This document shows positions 23,014 to 31,814 of a stretch of 52,718 nt of DNA, piece after piece. Source of the DNA: Mariniradius saccharolyticus AK6 (GTDB lineage Bacteria > Bacteroidota > Bacteroidia > Cytophagales > Cyclobacteriaceae). The notes under the pieces were generated by a model that saw only the letters and a list, made by a program, of their open reading frames with translations, was not told the DNA's origin and ran no database searches. The DNA is taken from positions 1 through 52,718 of the forward strand of contig NZ_AMZY02000026.1 in NCBI RefSeq assembly GCF_000330725.2, written 5' to 3'. The first letter of the stretch is position 1. Each line of letters starts with the position of its first letter. Both the position numbers and the translations under genes were made by a program.

Positions 23014-24021
23014 TCAACTATCCCCCAAATCCCCATTTTCTCCTTGGAAAAGAGTTCTCAATTCGACCGCGTGGATGCCTTCGCTTTCTTCCAAATACCT
23101 GGCAAACACGGCCGTGCTTCCATGGGTCAAATACACTTTCTCCGCCTGTGTACCTTTGATGGCTGCAATCAAACCTTCCCAATCGGCATGGTCCGAGAGT
23201 ACAAAACCGATATCGGCGGCCCGCCTGCGCCTTGCCCCGCGGACATTCATCCAGCCCGAGCAGATTCCCGTGCGGTAGGGACTGAACTTTTTCATCCAAG
23301 GACTACCCATCGCAGAGGGCGGGGCTATGATCATCGCTCCCTTCATCTTTGCTTTTAGGGTATCGGCTTCCGCTTTGGGTGAGTCAAGCACCTGGAGCCC
23401 GTTGGCGATCAGGGCTTGGTTGGTCTGCCAGATGGAGCCATGCACGAATACCGGCCCAATGGAAGTTTCCAAGTGATTGAGGATGCGTTGTGCCTTGCCA
23501 AGTGAATAGGCAAAAAGAACTGAGTTTAGGCCATTTTCGGCATTCTGTTTCCACCAGGTATTGATGCTTTCAAAAATCAGAGACTGCTTTTCCCATTTGT
23601 AAATGGGCAATCCAAAAGTACATTCCGATACAAACTCGTGGCAGGTGACAGGCTCAAAGGCTTTGGAAAGTCCATCGGCTTCGACCTTGTAGTCCCCACT
23701 TACTACCGCGACTTTTCCTCGGTGTTCCAGTCGGACTTGCGCCGAACCGGGAATATGCCCCGCCGGATGCAGGGAAATGCGCACGCCGTTGATCTCGATG
23801 GATTCTTCGTATGGAATGGTCTGTAGGGAAATGTCTTGGCCCAAGCGCAGTTTGAGGACTTCGGCGGAATCTTGGTGAGCCAAATAATGCTTCATACCCC
23901 AGCGGGCATGGTCGGAGTGGGCATGGGTGATGATTGCCTTTTTAACCGGCCGCCAAGGATCGATGAAGGCGTCGGCAGGTGGACAATACAAGCCCGATGG
24001 GCTCAACTCAAGGAGTTTCAT
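23014..24021 (-). CDS. Ligase-associated type DNA exonuclease (MBL fold)
   Basis: A 335-residue metallo-beta-lactamase-fold protein with AIITHAHSDHAR (HxHxDH), SGDYKVEADG, the beta-CASP-like region YSLGKAQRILNHL and the late SDHADWEGL and LTHGS motifs. This matches the ligase-associated DNA damage response exonuclease family (TIGR04122), normally encoded beside an ATP-dependent DNA ligase and a helicase (from established knowledge). No ligase or helicase lies in this window; its neighbours are a flavin reductase and a phosphotriesterase. It overlaps the upstream gene by 4 bases (ATGA). Confidence 0.92.
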   Translation of the reverse strand: MKLLELSPSGLYCPPADAFIDPWRPVKKAIITHAHSDHARWGMKHYLAHQDSAEVLKLRLGQDISLQTIPYEESIEINGVRISLHPAGHIPGSAQVRLEHRGKVAVVSGDYKVEADGLSKAFEPVTCHEFVSECTFGLPIYKWEKQSLIFESINTWWKQNAENGLNSVLFAYSLGKAQRILNHLETSIGPVFVHGSIWQTNQALIANGLQVLDSPKAEADTLKAKMKGAMIIAPPSAMGSPWMKKFSPYRTGICSGWMNVRGARRRRAADIGFVLSDHADWEGLIAAIKGTQAEKVYLTHGSTAVFARYLEESEGIHAVELRTLFQGENGDLGDS

Positions 24022-24647
24022 ATTTCTTGGACAGGCTTTCCGACTTTGGGATAGCTCAATCTAGCCAATTTTTTCCCAACGTGGTACTCGTCCAAGCCTG
24101 ATACCGTCACGGTACCCAGCGCGTTCAGGTCCAATGAACCATCAGCCCGAAGGCCTGTTTCGTCCAGCCAAATGTGCTCTATGCTACCGATCACCAGTAC
24201 GGTGCCATTGATGGCCAAGGTTTGCTGCTCTACAAGTTGACAGGCAAGCTTCACTTTGCTCAATTTGACAAAGGGAGCGAAGAAAGCATCCAGATACTCC
24301 TCTTCCAGACCCGTTCCCTCAAACTCAGATCCTTCAAACCTTGCGGCCGTTTGGTGGGCCTGTTTGTAAAATGCTTCTGAGACATGGTTCAAAGTGAAAA
24401 AACCTGTGTCCAAGATATTTTGCAGCGTGTGCCGCTCGACGGTGTGTGGTCTAAACAGTATTCCCACCAATGGTGGCGTGGCGCCGATATGAAATACTTG
24501 TGAAAATGGCGCCAAGTTGCTGATCCCCGCTTGGCTTTTGGTGCCGATGAGGTTGAGGCTTTTGTAACCCGAAAGGCAATTGATCAAATCCCTCCGGTAA
24601 GAGGAATCAGCTTCGAGGATGGACTTTTTGTCAAAATGACGCATCAT
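24018..24647 (-). CDS. Flavin reductase family protein
   Basis: A 209-residue FMN-binding flavin reductase-like protein (flavoredoxin type): YRRDLINCLSGYKSLNLIGTKSQAGISNLAPFSQVFHIGATPPLVGILFRP, split here by family hallmarks NLAPFS and PPLVGI, then FTLNHVSEAFYKQAHQTAARF. The start used is the ATG at 24647, which overlaps the upstream stop (ATGA). A second ATG follows at 24644. It is probably an oxidoreductase of unknown partner. It overlaps the exonuclease gene by 4 bases at its other end, so translation of the set is likely coupled. Confidence 0.9.
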   Translation of the reverse strand: MMRHFDKKSILEADSSYRRDLINCLSGYKSLNLIGTKSQAGISNLAPFSQVFHIGATPPLVGILFRPHTVERHTLQNILDTGFFTLNHVSEAFYKQAHQTAARFEGSEFEGTGLEEEYLDAFFAPFVKLSKVKLACQLVEQQTLAINGTVLVIGSIEHIWLDETGLRADGSLDLNALGTVTVSGLDEYHVGKKLARLSYPKVGKPVQEI

Positions 24648-25087
24648 ATCAGAATCGCTTCTTCGATGGAATCGCAATACTTGATGTCCAAGAGATGGAT
24701 GATGTTATCGGGGTTGTTTTGTGTGATTTGCTCCTTGGCGATCATCACCATCTTCTCAAACCATTTTTCGGGGGGAAGGATTTTGCGGTGCTTGTTGATA
24801 CCGAGTTGCAGGACTTCTTTTTTCCAATCCAGAAAATACCACTCCATGGTAGGTTGGTGGAATGCACGCAGGGCACGCTTGTCGAATATGAACTTATTGT
24901 ATTTTCCGGAACGGGCGATATCGGTGATTTGATGAAAAACAAGCTTGAAATCTTCTATCGGCACATAATCGGTCAGTAGCTCGCAGATAATCATCCCTTT
25001 TTCTTGATTCGCATAGACTTTGGCGTATCTCTCGTCAATCACCAAATCGAAATTGTTGGTGTCAATGGCATTGGCTGTCATAATCAT
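24644..25087 (-). CDS. Hypothetical protein, SpoIIAA/STAS-like
   Basis: A 147-residue soluble protein not confidently recognised. An early beta-rich region (LVIDERYAKVYANQEKGMIICELL) is followed by helices and a KFIFDKRALRAFHQPTMEWYF segment, which resembles SpoIIAA/STAS-like folds. The family assignment is tentative. The start is MIMTAN (or the internal ATG at 25081). It is the first gene of a set of three overlapping genes with the flavin reductase and exonuclease. Confidence 0.75.
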   Translation of the reverse strand: MIMTANAIDTNNFDLVIDERYAKVYANQEKGMIICELLTDYVPIEDFKLVFHQITDIARSGKYNKFIFDKRALRAFHQPTMEWYFLDWKKEVLQLGINKHRKILPPEKWFEKMVMIAKEQITQNNPDNIIHLLDIKYCDSIEEAILI

Positions 25088-25106
25088 TCTAATCGGGTGG
25101 ATGGAT

Positions 25107-25370
25107 TTAGTGAAATGAGCGGTTTTTTAAATTGCTGCCATTGGTGACTTCATTTTTGAAGTTACCAATGTTCTCTTCCAAACGAATGGCGTATTCCAAA
25201 GTTGTCCTAATCAATTCCTGTTGCGATTGAATCTGTTCTTTCAGCCTGCCCAACTCACGATTCAGTTCTACCAGTTTGGCTTCATACTCCCGTTTGAGCC
25301 GCTCTTTCTCGAGCCTCGCTTTTTCCAGTTCTTCCTTGAAAATCAAAAATGATTCCGGTGGAGTCCTCAT
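25107..25370 (-). CDS. Small coiled-coil protein
   Basis: An 87-residue protein, almost entirely a coiled coil: FKEELEKARLEKERLKREYEAKLVELNRELGRLKEQIQSQQELIRTTLEYAIRLEENI, shown here across consecutive heptads (residues about 11-68), with a charged N-terminus and a polar tail. No further domain. It lies between the hypothetical gene at 24644 (20-base gap) and an SDR gene on the same strand. Function unknown. Confidence 0.65.
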   Translation of the reverse strand: MRTPPESFLIFKEELEKARLEKERLKREYEAKLVELNRELGRLKEQIQSQQELIRTTLEYAIRLEENIGNFKNEVTNGSNLKNRSFH

Positions 25371-25448
25371 AATTCTCGTACTTTTTTACTCAGGGGAAAT
25401 ACCCAACCATAATACCATCAAACCCTTTGAATTGTTCAAACTATCCTA

Positions 25449-26132
25449 TCAGATCGTCTTTACAGAAGACATTCCTCCGTCTATGTGAATGATCTGTCCC
25501 GTCATCCAGCCCGATTCATCCGAAAGCAAAAACGCGGCTGCTGCCGCCACTTCCTCCGGTTTCCCATATCTTCCAAGTGGATGCCTCTTGTTGGATGCTT
25601 CCTTCTTTTCTTCCGTTCCCAATAATTGGGTTGCCAAGGGCGTATCGGTCAATGACGGCGCGATCGCATTCACCCGGATTTTGTTGGTGGCCCATTCTGC
25701 CGCTAATGACCTTACCAATCCTTCCACTGCGCCTTTGGCACTGGCAATGGAAGCATGGAAGCCGTGTCCCATCTGCACCGCCACTGTCGAAAACATCACG
25801 ACCGACGCTGAGGGGGATTTTTTCAGTCCTTTGAGGGAGGCCTGTAGGACCTTGACGGCACCCAGGACGTTGACTTCATAATCCTGCTGAAAATCGGCTA
25901 TTGTGAGGCGATGGAAGGGTTTCAGGTTGATTGTGCCCGGACAATAGACCAAGCCGTCGATCGTCTCCGGCAAATCAGGAATGCTGTCAAACGTATCCCG
26001 CACGTCCAAAATTCGATCCGGGGATGTGCGTGAATAAGCGTACACCCTGGCGCCTTTCCGCTCCAGTATTTCGACAAGGGATTTCCCGATTCCTGTGTTA
26101 CCACCGATGACGACGATGTTTTTTTGATCCAT
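25449..26132 (-). CDS. SDR-type oxidoreductase lacking the catalytic Tyr
   Basis: A 227-residue short-chain dehydrogenase/reductase; the start MDQKNIVVIGGNTGIGKS was chosen because it gives the cofactor motif GGNTGIG. Other family motifs are VYCPG, VNVLGAV, VVMFSTV (Ser115), and the C-terminal IAPSLTDTPLA and GQIIHIDGG. The catalytic Tyr of the YxxxK motif is replaced by Ile129 (HASIASAKGAVEG, with Lys133 kept). So reductase activity is doubtful, or the mechanism differs. Subfamilies with this change occur in Bacteroidota (from memory). It is followed by a strong terminator belonging to folE upstream. Confidence 0.9.
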   Translation of the reverse strand: MDQKNIVVIGGNTGIGKSLVEILERKGARVYAYSRTSPDRILDVRDTFDSIPDLPETIDGLVYCPGTINLKPFHRLTIADFQQDYEVNVLGAVKVLQASLKGLKKSPSASVVMFSTVAVQMGHGFHASIASAKGAVEGLVRSLAAEWATNKIRVNAIAPSLTDTPLATQLLGTEEKKEASNKRHPLGRYGKPEEVAAAAAFLLSDESGWMTGQIIHIDGGMSSVKTI

Positions 26133-26251
26133 TTGGTTTGACTTTTTTACAAAATCAAAAAGTGTGGATTTTGTTTGGAGTAAGGGCAAAAGAAAATGTT
26201 CTCGATGACATGCAAATGACCGGATTTGCCTATACCTGCTCCTAGAAACAA

Positions 26252-26277
26252 AAAAACCGGACTTTTGTCCGGTTTTT
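26252..26277. terminator. Terminator between folE and the SDR gene
   Basis: A perfect 11-bp stem (AAAAACCGGAC with GTCCGGTTTTT) with a TTTT loop, with A and T runs on the two sides. It lies 26 bases past the folE stop on the minus strand and should terminate folE transcription. It could also work in the plus direction. Confidence 0.9.
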
Positions 26278-26302
26278 CGTTGGTTCAGTCTTCGATTTAT
26301 GT

Positions 26303-26998
26303 TTACAAGCTGATGTATTTCATGAATTCAGCCCTTGCATTTTCGTCTCTTTCAAATTTTCCGGAGTAGAAAGAAGTCACCGTCGAGCTGTTGACATCCT
26401 GTACACCGCGGGTCGATACACACATGTGGTGTGCATCCAATACCACTGCCACATCTTCTGTTCCCAAAGCTTCTTTCAGTTCGTTGCCAATCTGCATCGT
26501 CAATCTCTCCTGTACCTGTGGGCGCTTGGAGTAGTACTGAACGATTCGGTTGATTTTTGAAAGGCCAATCACATTGCCATTGGAAATATAGGCAACGTGT
26601 GCTTTGCCATAGATGGGTACAAAGTGGTGCTCGCAATTTGAAAAGAACGTGATATCCTTTTCCACGAGCATTTCATTGTATTTGTATTTGTTTTCAAAAA
26701 GTTTCGCATCAGGCTTGTTTTTTGGGTTCAAGCCGCTGAAAATCTCTTTTACGTACATTTTGGCCACCCTTTTTGGAGTGCCTTTGAGGCTATCATCCGT
26801 CAAGTCCAAGCCCAAAACGTACATGATTTCCTTAAAATGCTTTTCGATCAGTTCAATCTTAAGGTCATCATCCATCTCGAAGGCATCTTCGCGCAGCGGT
26901 GTATCGATGGAGGTTCCGACATGTTCGTCGCCGATTTCGTCGATGGAATGGGAAAAATCAATTCCCATCGTATTCAACAAAGTTTCTTTCTGTTTCAT
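26303..26998 (-). CDS. folE: GTP cyclohydrolase I
   Basis: A 231-residue enzyme that makes 7,8-dihydroneopterin triphosphate from GTP, for folate, queuosine and biopterin-type pathways. Zinc ligands and catalytic residues appear in FFSNCEHHFVPIYGKAHVAYI and in LDAHHMCVSTRGVQDVNSS. YVKEIFSGL, IGLSKINRIVQYYSKRPQVQERL and GTEDVAVVL are typical. The start may be at 26998 or 10 codons later (26968). It overlaps the upstream queD gene by 41 or 11 bases, so the two are translationally coupled. Confidence 0.96.
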   Translation of the reverse strand: MKQKETLLNTMGIDFSHSIDEIGDEHVGTSIDTPLREDAFEMDDDLKIELIEKHFKEIMYVLGLDLTDDSLKGTPKRVAKMYVKEIFSGLNPKNKPDAKLFENKYKYNEMLVEKDITFFSNCEHHFVPIYGKAHVAYISNGNVIGLSKINRIVQYYSKRPQVQERLTMQIGNELKEALGTEDVAVVLDAHHMCVSTRGVQDVNSSTVTSFYSGKFERDENARAEFMKYISL

Positions 26999-27368
26999 AT
27001 AGTCGAATCGTTAATTCGTATTTGTTGTCAATTTTTTTCCTTAAAATATTCCAAATAACCACTGCAATGTTTTCCGCAGTTGGGTTGAGTTTTTTGAATT
27101 CATCGGTATCCAGATTTAAGTTTTTGTGGTCGAATTTATCCAATACGTTCTCTTTGATGAGATCGCTCAATATTTTCATATCAAATACGTAGCCTGTTTG
27201 TGGATCAATCGGTCCGAGAAGCTTTACAATCAACTCATAATTGTGACCATGAAAATTGGGGTTGTTACATTTTCCAAATACCGCTTTGTTTTGCTCATCA
27301 CTCCAATCAGGATTGTGTAGCCTGTGCGCTGCGTTAAAGTGCTCTTTTCTGTAGACCGCTATTTTCAT
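26958..27368 (-). CDS. queD: 6-carboxytetrahydropterin synthase/6-pyruvoyl-tetrahydropterin synthase family
   Basis: A 136-residue enzyme of the PTPS/QueD fold acting on dihydroneopterin triphosphate. FNAAHRLHNPDW, KCNNPNFHGHNYELIV (zinc His and the catalytic Cys region), the Asp/His pair in DKFDHKNLN, and the Glu in PTAENIAVVIW are conserved. Its substrate is the product of the adjacent folE, so a queuosine precursor step is likely. It precedes and overlaps folE on the same strand. It is similar to QueD rather than the larger eukaryotic PTPS. Confidence 0.94.
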   Translation of the reverse strand: MKIAVYRKEHFNAAHRLHNPDWSDEQNKAVFGKCNNPNFHGHNYELIVKLLGPIDPQTGYVFDMKILSDLIKENVLDKFDHKNLNLDTDEFKKLNPTAENIAVVIWNILRKKIDNKYELTIRLYETERNFVEYDGN

Positions 27369-27658
27369 TTCCTTTACTAACCGAGGTTCTTTTGATTTTG
27401 TTTAATTTAATTATAAAATCTTTAAACAAAATTTCCAAACCATTGATAATAAACCCAAATTATGGCGATAGTTTGTCCTATTGCCAAAAGGCAAATTGCT
27501 AACAACTCGGCCCCTCCAAACAGTTCCATTTAGGATGTGAAAGACAAAGATGGTACTTTGGGACAATAATTTCTGCAATCGTGGAATTAATTGGCAGCTC
27601 GTTTGCGTTAACAGGAAAATCGTTTTTCATTTGTAATCTAAAGAATATCAGCCCAGTA

Positions 27659-28369
27659 ATGAGAAGAATCACCCTCGCCATCTCCCTACTGCTCGGTAGC
27701 AGCCTGTTGACTTTGGTCAACGTAAACAGTTCCCCATCCTCGATTTTGAGGGAAATCTCGTTTGAAGACCATTTCATCGAGATGATCAGTAGCAACTCCG
27801 CTAATATTGACAAGGACCTTCCAAACCGCGATGTGCTGGCTTTTGGCATCAAGGGATATCTGAAATTGCAGGATGAAGGCAAACTCCCCAAAGGAAAGCC
27901 GCTCACGGTGATTGACTTCACCCTTCCTTCCACAGAAAAGCGGATGTGGGTCATTGATATGGAAGAAGGCAAATTCCTGCACCACGGAGTCGTGTCACAT
28001 GGGAGAAATTCCGGGGACCTTATTGCAGAGCGTTTCTCCAATGTGAGTTCGTCCTATATGAGCAGCCTCGGATTCTATCTCACCGGTGAAACTTACCAAG
28101 GCAAACACGGTTATTCGCTCCGTTTGGATGGATTGGAACAAGGCTTCAATGACAAAGCCCGGGAGCGTGCCATTGTCATCCACGGTGCGGACTATGCGCG
28201 GGAGCAGTTTATCAAGCAGACGGGAAGATTGGGAAGAAGCCTGGGTTGTCCCGCTTTGCCGGAAGAGTTAGCCAAAGAAGTGATAGACCTAATCAAAGAC
28301 CAATCGCTTCTTTTCATTTTTGGAAAAGATTCCAGCTACCTCAGCAAATCAAAGTTTCTAAATGCCTGA
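27659..28369 (+). CDS. Murein L,D-transpeptidase catalytic domain family protein (YkuD_2)
   Basis: A 236-residue exported protein with an N-terminal signal-like segment (MRRITLAISLLLGSSLLTLV). The body matches the YkuD_2-type family (PF13645): GKPLTVIDFTLPSTEKRMWVID, GKFLHHGVVSHGRNSG, YMSSLGFYLTGETYQGKHGYSLRLDGLEQG, then VIHGADYA and the catalytic Cys in GRSLGCPALP. The start at 27659 was chosen for the signal peptide; the frame is open upstream. It probably cross-links or edits peptidoglycan. It converges with a second L,D-transpeptidase, overlapping it by 12 bases. Confidence 0.92.
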   Translation: MRRITLAISLLLGSSLLTLVNVNSSPSSILREISFEDHFIEMISSNSANIDKDLPNRDVLAFGIKGYLKLQDEGKLPKGKPLTVIDFTLPSTEKRMWVIDMEEGKFLHHGVVSHGRNSGDLIAERFSNVSSSYMSSLGFYLTGETYQGKHGYSLRLDGLEQGFNDKARERAIVIHGADYAREQFIKQTGRLGRSLGCPALPEELAKEVIDLIKDQSLLFIFGKDSSYLSKSKFLNA

Positions 28370-30049
28370 TTTGATTCCCTTCGATTCTTTCAGTGCTTTG
28401 GCTATCTCGGCATCACGTCCGTAAATATCACTTCTAAAAAACATTTCCCCGCCGCCATTGGCCCAATAGGTCATGTAGATGATAGCGACAGGTATTTTCC
28501 TGTTGAGCGTCACGGTGACCTCTTTTGGTTGGCGCATGGCTTGTCGGATGCGTTCATCGGTCCAGGTTGGGTCGTGGGAAAGCAGGAATTTTGCAAAATC
28601 AAACGGGCGCTGAATCCTAATGCAGCCATGGCTAAGTGCCCGGTCTTCCCTTTCAAACAAACTTCTGGATGGCGTGTCGTGGATATAGACGCTGTGCTTG
28701 TTGGGAAACATGAATTTTGCCAAGCCCAGGGAATTGGATTCGCCGGGTTCTTGGCGTACCGTATAGGGGAACGTTTTTGGATTGACCTTTGCCCAATCGA
28801 TGGATGCAGGGTCGACTACTCCTCCAGAAGAATTCAGCAATTTCATGTTCTTGCTGGCGAGATAGTTACGGTTTTTCTTTACCGCAGGGATTATCTCTGT
28901 TCTCGTGATAGAGGTAGGTACCGTCCAGGTCGGGCTGAAGACGATATAGGACATTTCCGCGCTGAACTGAGGCGTGGCATGGTAGCTCTTGCCGACGATT
29001 ACCTTGGACGTGAAGACGGTATCCCTATTGTGCAGGAAGTCCAGCTGGAAGTTGGCGGTGTTGACGAGAATCAGCTCTGAATCTTTGATCGTATCAGGCA
29101 GCCATCTCAGCCGCTCCAAATTGACCGCAGCGGTTCGGATCAGCATTTCCGGTGTTTGGTTCAGCGCTTGAATGGTTCCTTGCCCAATCACGCCGTCGGG
29201 TTCCATCCCGTGTCTGCGCTGGAGTTTTTTGATTCCCACGACGAGTTCTGCATCGTAGACCTTGTCCTCCACCGTTTCGTAGGCGTCCACGTATCCCCAG
29301 AAATACAATCGCTTCCTAATCTCGGGCATCATTGGGTTGCTTTCATCGGGCTTGATGGATTTATCGGTCTTGAGCGGCTTCCATTGGGCAAAAGGCCGTT
29401 TTTCAAATCGCTCCATATCGTCGTACAATTCACGCAGCCCTTCCCGCATTTTTCGATAGATGACAAATGAAGGATAGAGAGCTTGGAGTGACTTCCGTAT
29501 GCCGCCGCCATTCAAGGCCTCTTCCAGCCTTCTGTCCAAAACCAGTTCAGGTGCATTTCGCTGGATGTTCCACGAAGTCTTGAGGTTTTCCGGATCGACT
29601 TTGCCCAGACTCAAATGCGAGCCCATCATGATAAAGGCATCTGTCAGGAGGACATCTACTGCAGCTAACTCGTTGTCGGGCAAAGTTTTGCCTTGTTTTT
29701 TTGCTGCTTCATATCTTGAAAAATAGTCGTTTAGCGCCGCAAAATGATAGTCGACGGGATTCAATCCATCAAATTTGGACTGTCCGATCTCATAGCGCAT
29801 TTCGTAGGCAAGTTCAGGGATTTTGCCGTCCTTGATCCATGCCGGCTGAAAATTGCGTTCGCCATAAAACCGATGGATCACCACAGTACTGTACAACTCG
29901 GTACCCATCACAGCCGGCCGTTGTTCGGGGCTGTAGGTTTCCAAAGATGACCGGATATAGCCGGCAATACCGTTTTGCCCATTGGATTGTTGGGCAAATG
30001 CTTGCCCGAACAAAAGCAGCCAAGCAAGGGAGAGGAAAAGGTTTTTCAT
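28358..30049 (-). CDS. L,D-transpeptidase, YcbB/LdtD-like
   Basis: A 563-residue protein with a signal peptide (MKNLFLSLAWLLLFGQAFAQ). An N-terminal scaffold region is followed by a peptidoglycan-binding-like segment (LVVGIKKLQRRHGMEPDGVIGQGTIQALN, about residues 270-300) and a YkuD domain from about 320: LILVNTANFQLDFLHNRDTV, KVIVGKSYHATPQFSA, SPTWTVPTSIT and YIHDTPSRSLFEREDRALSHGCIRI with catalytic Cys in SHGCIRI. The layout is that of E. coli YcbB (LdtD). It makes 3-3 cross-links in murein in the periplasm. It converges with a YkuD_2 gene. Confidence 0.94.
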   Translation of the reverse strand: MKNLFLSLAWLLLFGQAFAQQSNGQNGIAGYIRSSLETYSPEQRPAVMGTELYSTVVIHRFYGERNFQPAWIKDGKIPELAYEMRYEIGQSKFDGLNPVDYHFAALNDYFSRYEAAKKQGKTLPDNELAAVDVLLTDAFIMMGSHLSLGKVDPENLKTSWNIQRNAPELVLDRRLEEALNGGGIRKSLQALYPSFVIYRKMREGLRELYDDMERFEKRPFAQWKPLKTDKSIKPDESNPMMPEIRKRLYFWGYVDAYETVEDKVYDAELVVGIKKLQRRHGMEPDGVIGQGTIQALNQTPEMLIRTAAVNLERLRWLPDTIKDSELILVNTANFQLDFLHNRDTVFTSKVIVGKSYHATPQFSAEMSYIVFSPTWTVPTSITRTEIIPAVKKNRNYLASKNMKLLNSSGGVVDPASIDWAKVNPKTFPYTVRQEPGESNSLGLAKFMFPNKHSVYIHDTPSRSLFEREDRALSHGCIRIQRPFDFAKFLLSHDPTWTDERIRQAMRQPKEVTVTLNRKIPVAIIYMTYWANGGGEMFFRSDIYGRDAEIAKALKESKGIKSGI

Positions 30050-30272
30050 AAAATTTAATCAGTCAAAATCACTCGGGTATGTCGATCAAAAAATGCAAAT
30101 CAACTTTCGCGCATACTGCTGGAAATATCGCAAAAATCTAGTTTATCCCCTTCAAACGCCTATAAAAGTTTATCCCATAAGGTGCTTGGCTTGTTAGCGT
30201 GTGGATTATCCTTTCATCGATAATTTTTCGACTCTTTTCAGGTTTTTTCTTAACAGAACTCCAGCCAGAATC

Positions 30273-31814
30273 CTATTTCTTCTTTTTCCATTGGATAGAG
30301 TAAAGATCGAGTCGCCGCTGCTCGAGGTTTCGGACACTTCCCGCTTTCCGTTGCTTCGTAAGCAAATCCAAGTCCACGTCAGCCACAATGGTCGTTTCGG
30401 CGTTTTCGGAAGCTTGCGCCACGGTCGCATCATGTGGGAATGAAAAATCGGATGGAGAATAGATTGCTGCTTGGGAATATTGAATATCCATGTTTTCCAC
30501 ACGGGGCAGGTTGCCTACGGATCCGGTAATCGCAACGTAGCATTCGTTTTCGACTGCTCTGGCTTTGGCACAGGTATTTACACGAAGAAACGCATTCTTG
30601 GTGTCGGTCCAGAAAGGAACAAACAGGATATCCATTTGTTGTTCGGCCAAAATTCTTCCCAATTCAGGAAACTCGACGTCATAGCAGATCAGGATCCCGA
30701 TTTTTCCGGCATCCGTATCAAAGACCTTGATACCGTTTCCACCCTGCAAACCCCAATAGGACTGCTCGTCCGGGGTAATGTGCAGTTTGTATTGCTTGTC
30801 CGTGGTACCGTCCCGTCGGCACAGGTAGCTCACGTTTCGGAGTTTTTTGCCGTCATATTCGGGCATGCTGCCTGCGATGATGTTGACGTTGTAGGAAAGT
30901 GCCAAGTCACTCATGCGGCTTACGATCTCGTCTGTGTAGTCAGCCACATTCCGAATGGCTTCCGAGGCATCCATGTCATTGAACTCCGCTAACAGTGGCG
31001 CATTGAAAAACTCCGGCAAAAGACAGAAATCGGATTTGTAACCTGAGATCGTATCCACAAAAAACTCTACTTGCTGCATCAGGTCGTCCACGGAATTGAA
31101 TCGGCGCATTTTCCACTGCACCAAGCCGAGTCGGACGATGGATTTTTTGTTTCCAATCAGCTTTTCGTCCTTTTCATAATAAATGTTGATCCACTCGAGC
31201 AACGTCGCATAGGCACGCGAATCGGTATCCTCGGGAAGGTATTTGGTAATCACCTTTCGGACGTGGAATTCATTGGCAAGCTGAAAAGACAATACCGGGT
31301 CAAAAATCTCCTTGCTTTTAACCAAGTCGATATACTTGCGGGGAGTCATCTGATCCGCGTATCTGAAATAGCCTGGAATCCTGCCGCCGGCAATGATTGA
31401 GCGGAGGTTGAGATTTTCGCAAAGTTCCTTTCGAGCATCGTACAAGCGTCTTCCCAAACGCAATCCACGATATTCTTGGTGAACAAAAACATCCGTGCCG
31501 TAGAGTGTGTCCCCCTCGTCGTCGTGCGTGTCGAACTTGCCGTAGCCGGTGATTTGATCGTAGGTATGGTTGTCACCAAATCGGGCGTAATCCACAATGA
31601 TACTCAGTGCAGCGGCCACGACCTTGCCGTTGTCCTCGATGCAGATTTGGCCATCGGGGAATACTTTCAGTTGGTTTTTGAGTTCCTGTTTGGTCCAAGC
31701 ACCGCCTTGGTCCTTGTAGACAGAAAACATGATTTCCCGAATATCCTCATAATCCGAAAGCTTGATATGGCGAAGCTTTAACCGGTGCTCTAATTCTTCT
31801 CTCTGCTTACTCAT
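30273..31814 (-). CDS. GNAT N-acetyltransferase / carbon-nitrogen hydrolase fusion
   Basis: A 513-residue two-domain protein. Residues about 10-160 form a GNAT acetyltransferase domain (LRHIKLSDYEDIREIMFSVY, VFVHQEYRGLRLGRRLYDAR as the acetyl-CoA loop). Residues about 225-500 form a nitrilase-superfamily amidohydrolase with triad Glu268 (LLPEFF), Lys343 (QYKLH) and Cys377 (ILICYDVEFPE). Such fusions are known in many bacteria, with unproven substrates. The gene is probably monocistronic: a 223-base gap separates it from the L,D-transpeptidase, and the other side is a divergent gap of 299 bases in which I saw nothing definite. Confidence 0.93.
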   Translation of the reverse strand: MSKQREELEHRLKLRHIKLSDYEDIREIMFSVYKDQGGAWTKQELKNQLKVFPDGQICIEDNGKVVAAALSIIVDYARFGDNHTYDQITGYGKFDTHDDEGDTLYGTDVFVHQEYRGLRLGRRLYDARKELCENLNLRSIIAGGRIPGYFRYADQMTPRKYIDLVKSKEIFDPVLSFQLANEFHVRKVITKYLPEDTDSRAYATLLEWINIYYEKDEKLIGNKKSIVRLGLVQWKMRRFNSVDDLMQQVEFFVDTISGYKSDFCLLPEFFNAPLLAEFNDMDASEAIRNVADYTDEIVSRMSDLALSYNVNIIAGSMPEYDGKKLRNVSYLCRRDGTTDKQYKLHITPDEQSYWGLQGGNGIKVFDTDAGKIGILICYDVEFPELGRILAEQQMDILFVPFWTDTKNAFLRVNTCAKARAVENECYVAITGSVGNLPRVENMDIQYSQAAIYSPSDFSFPHDATVAQASENAETTIVADVDLDLLTKQRKAGSVRNLEQRRLDLYSIQWKKKK

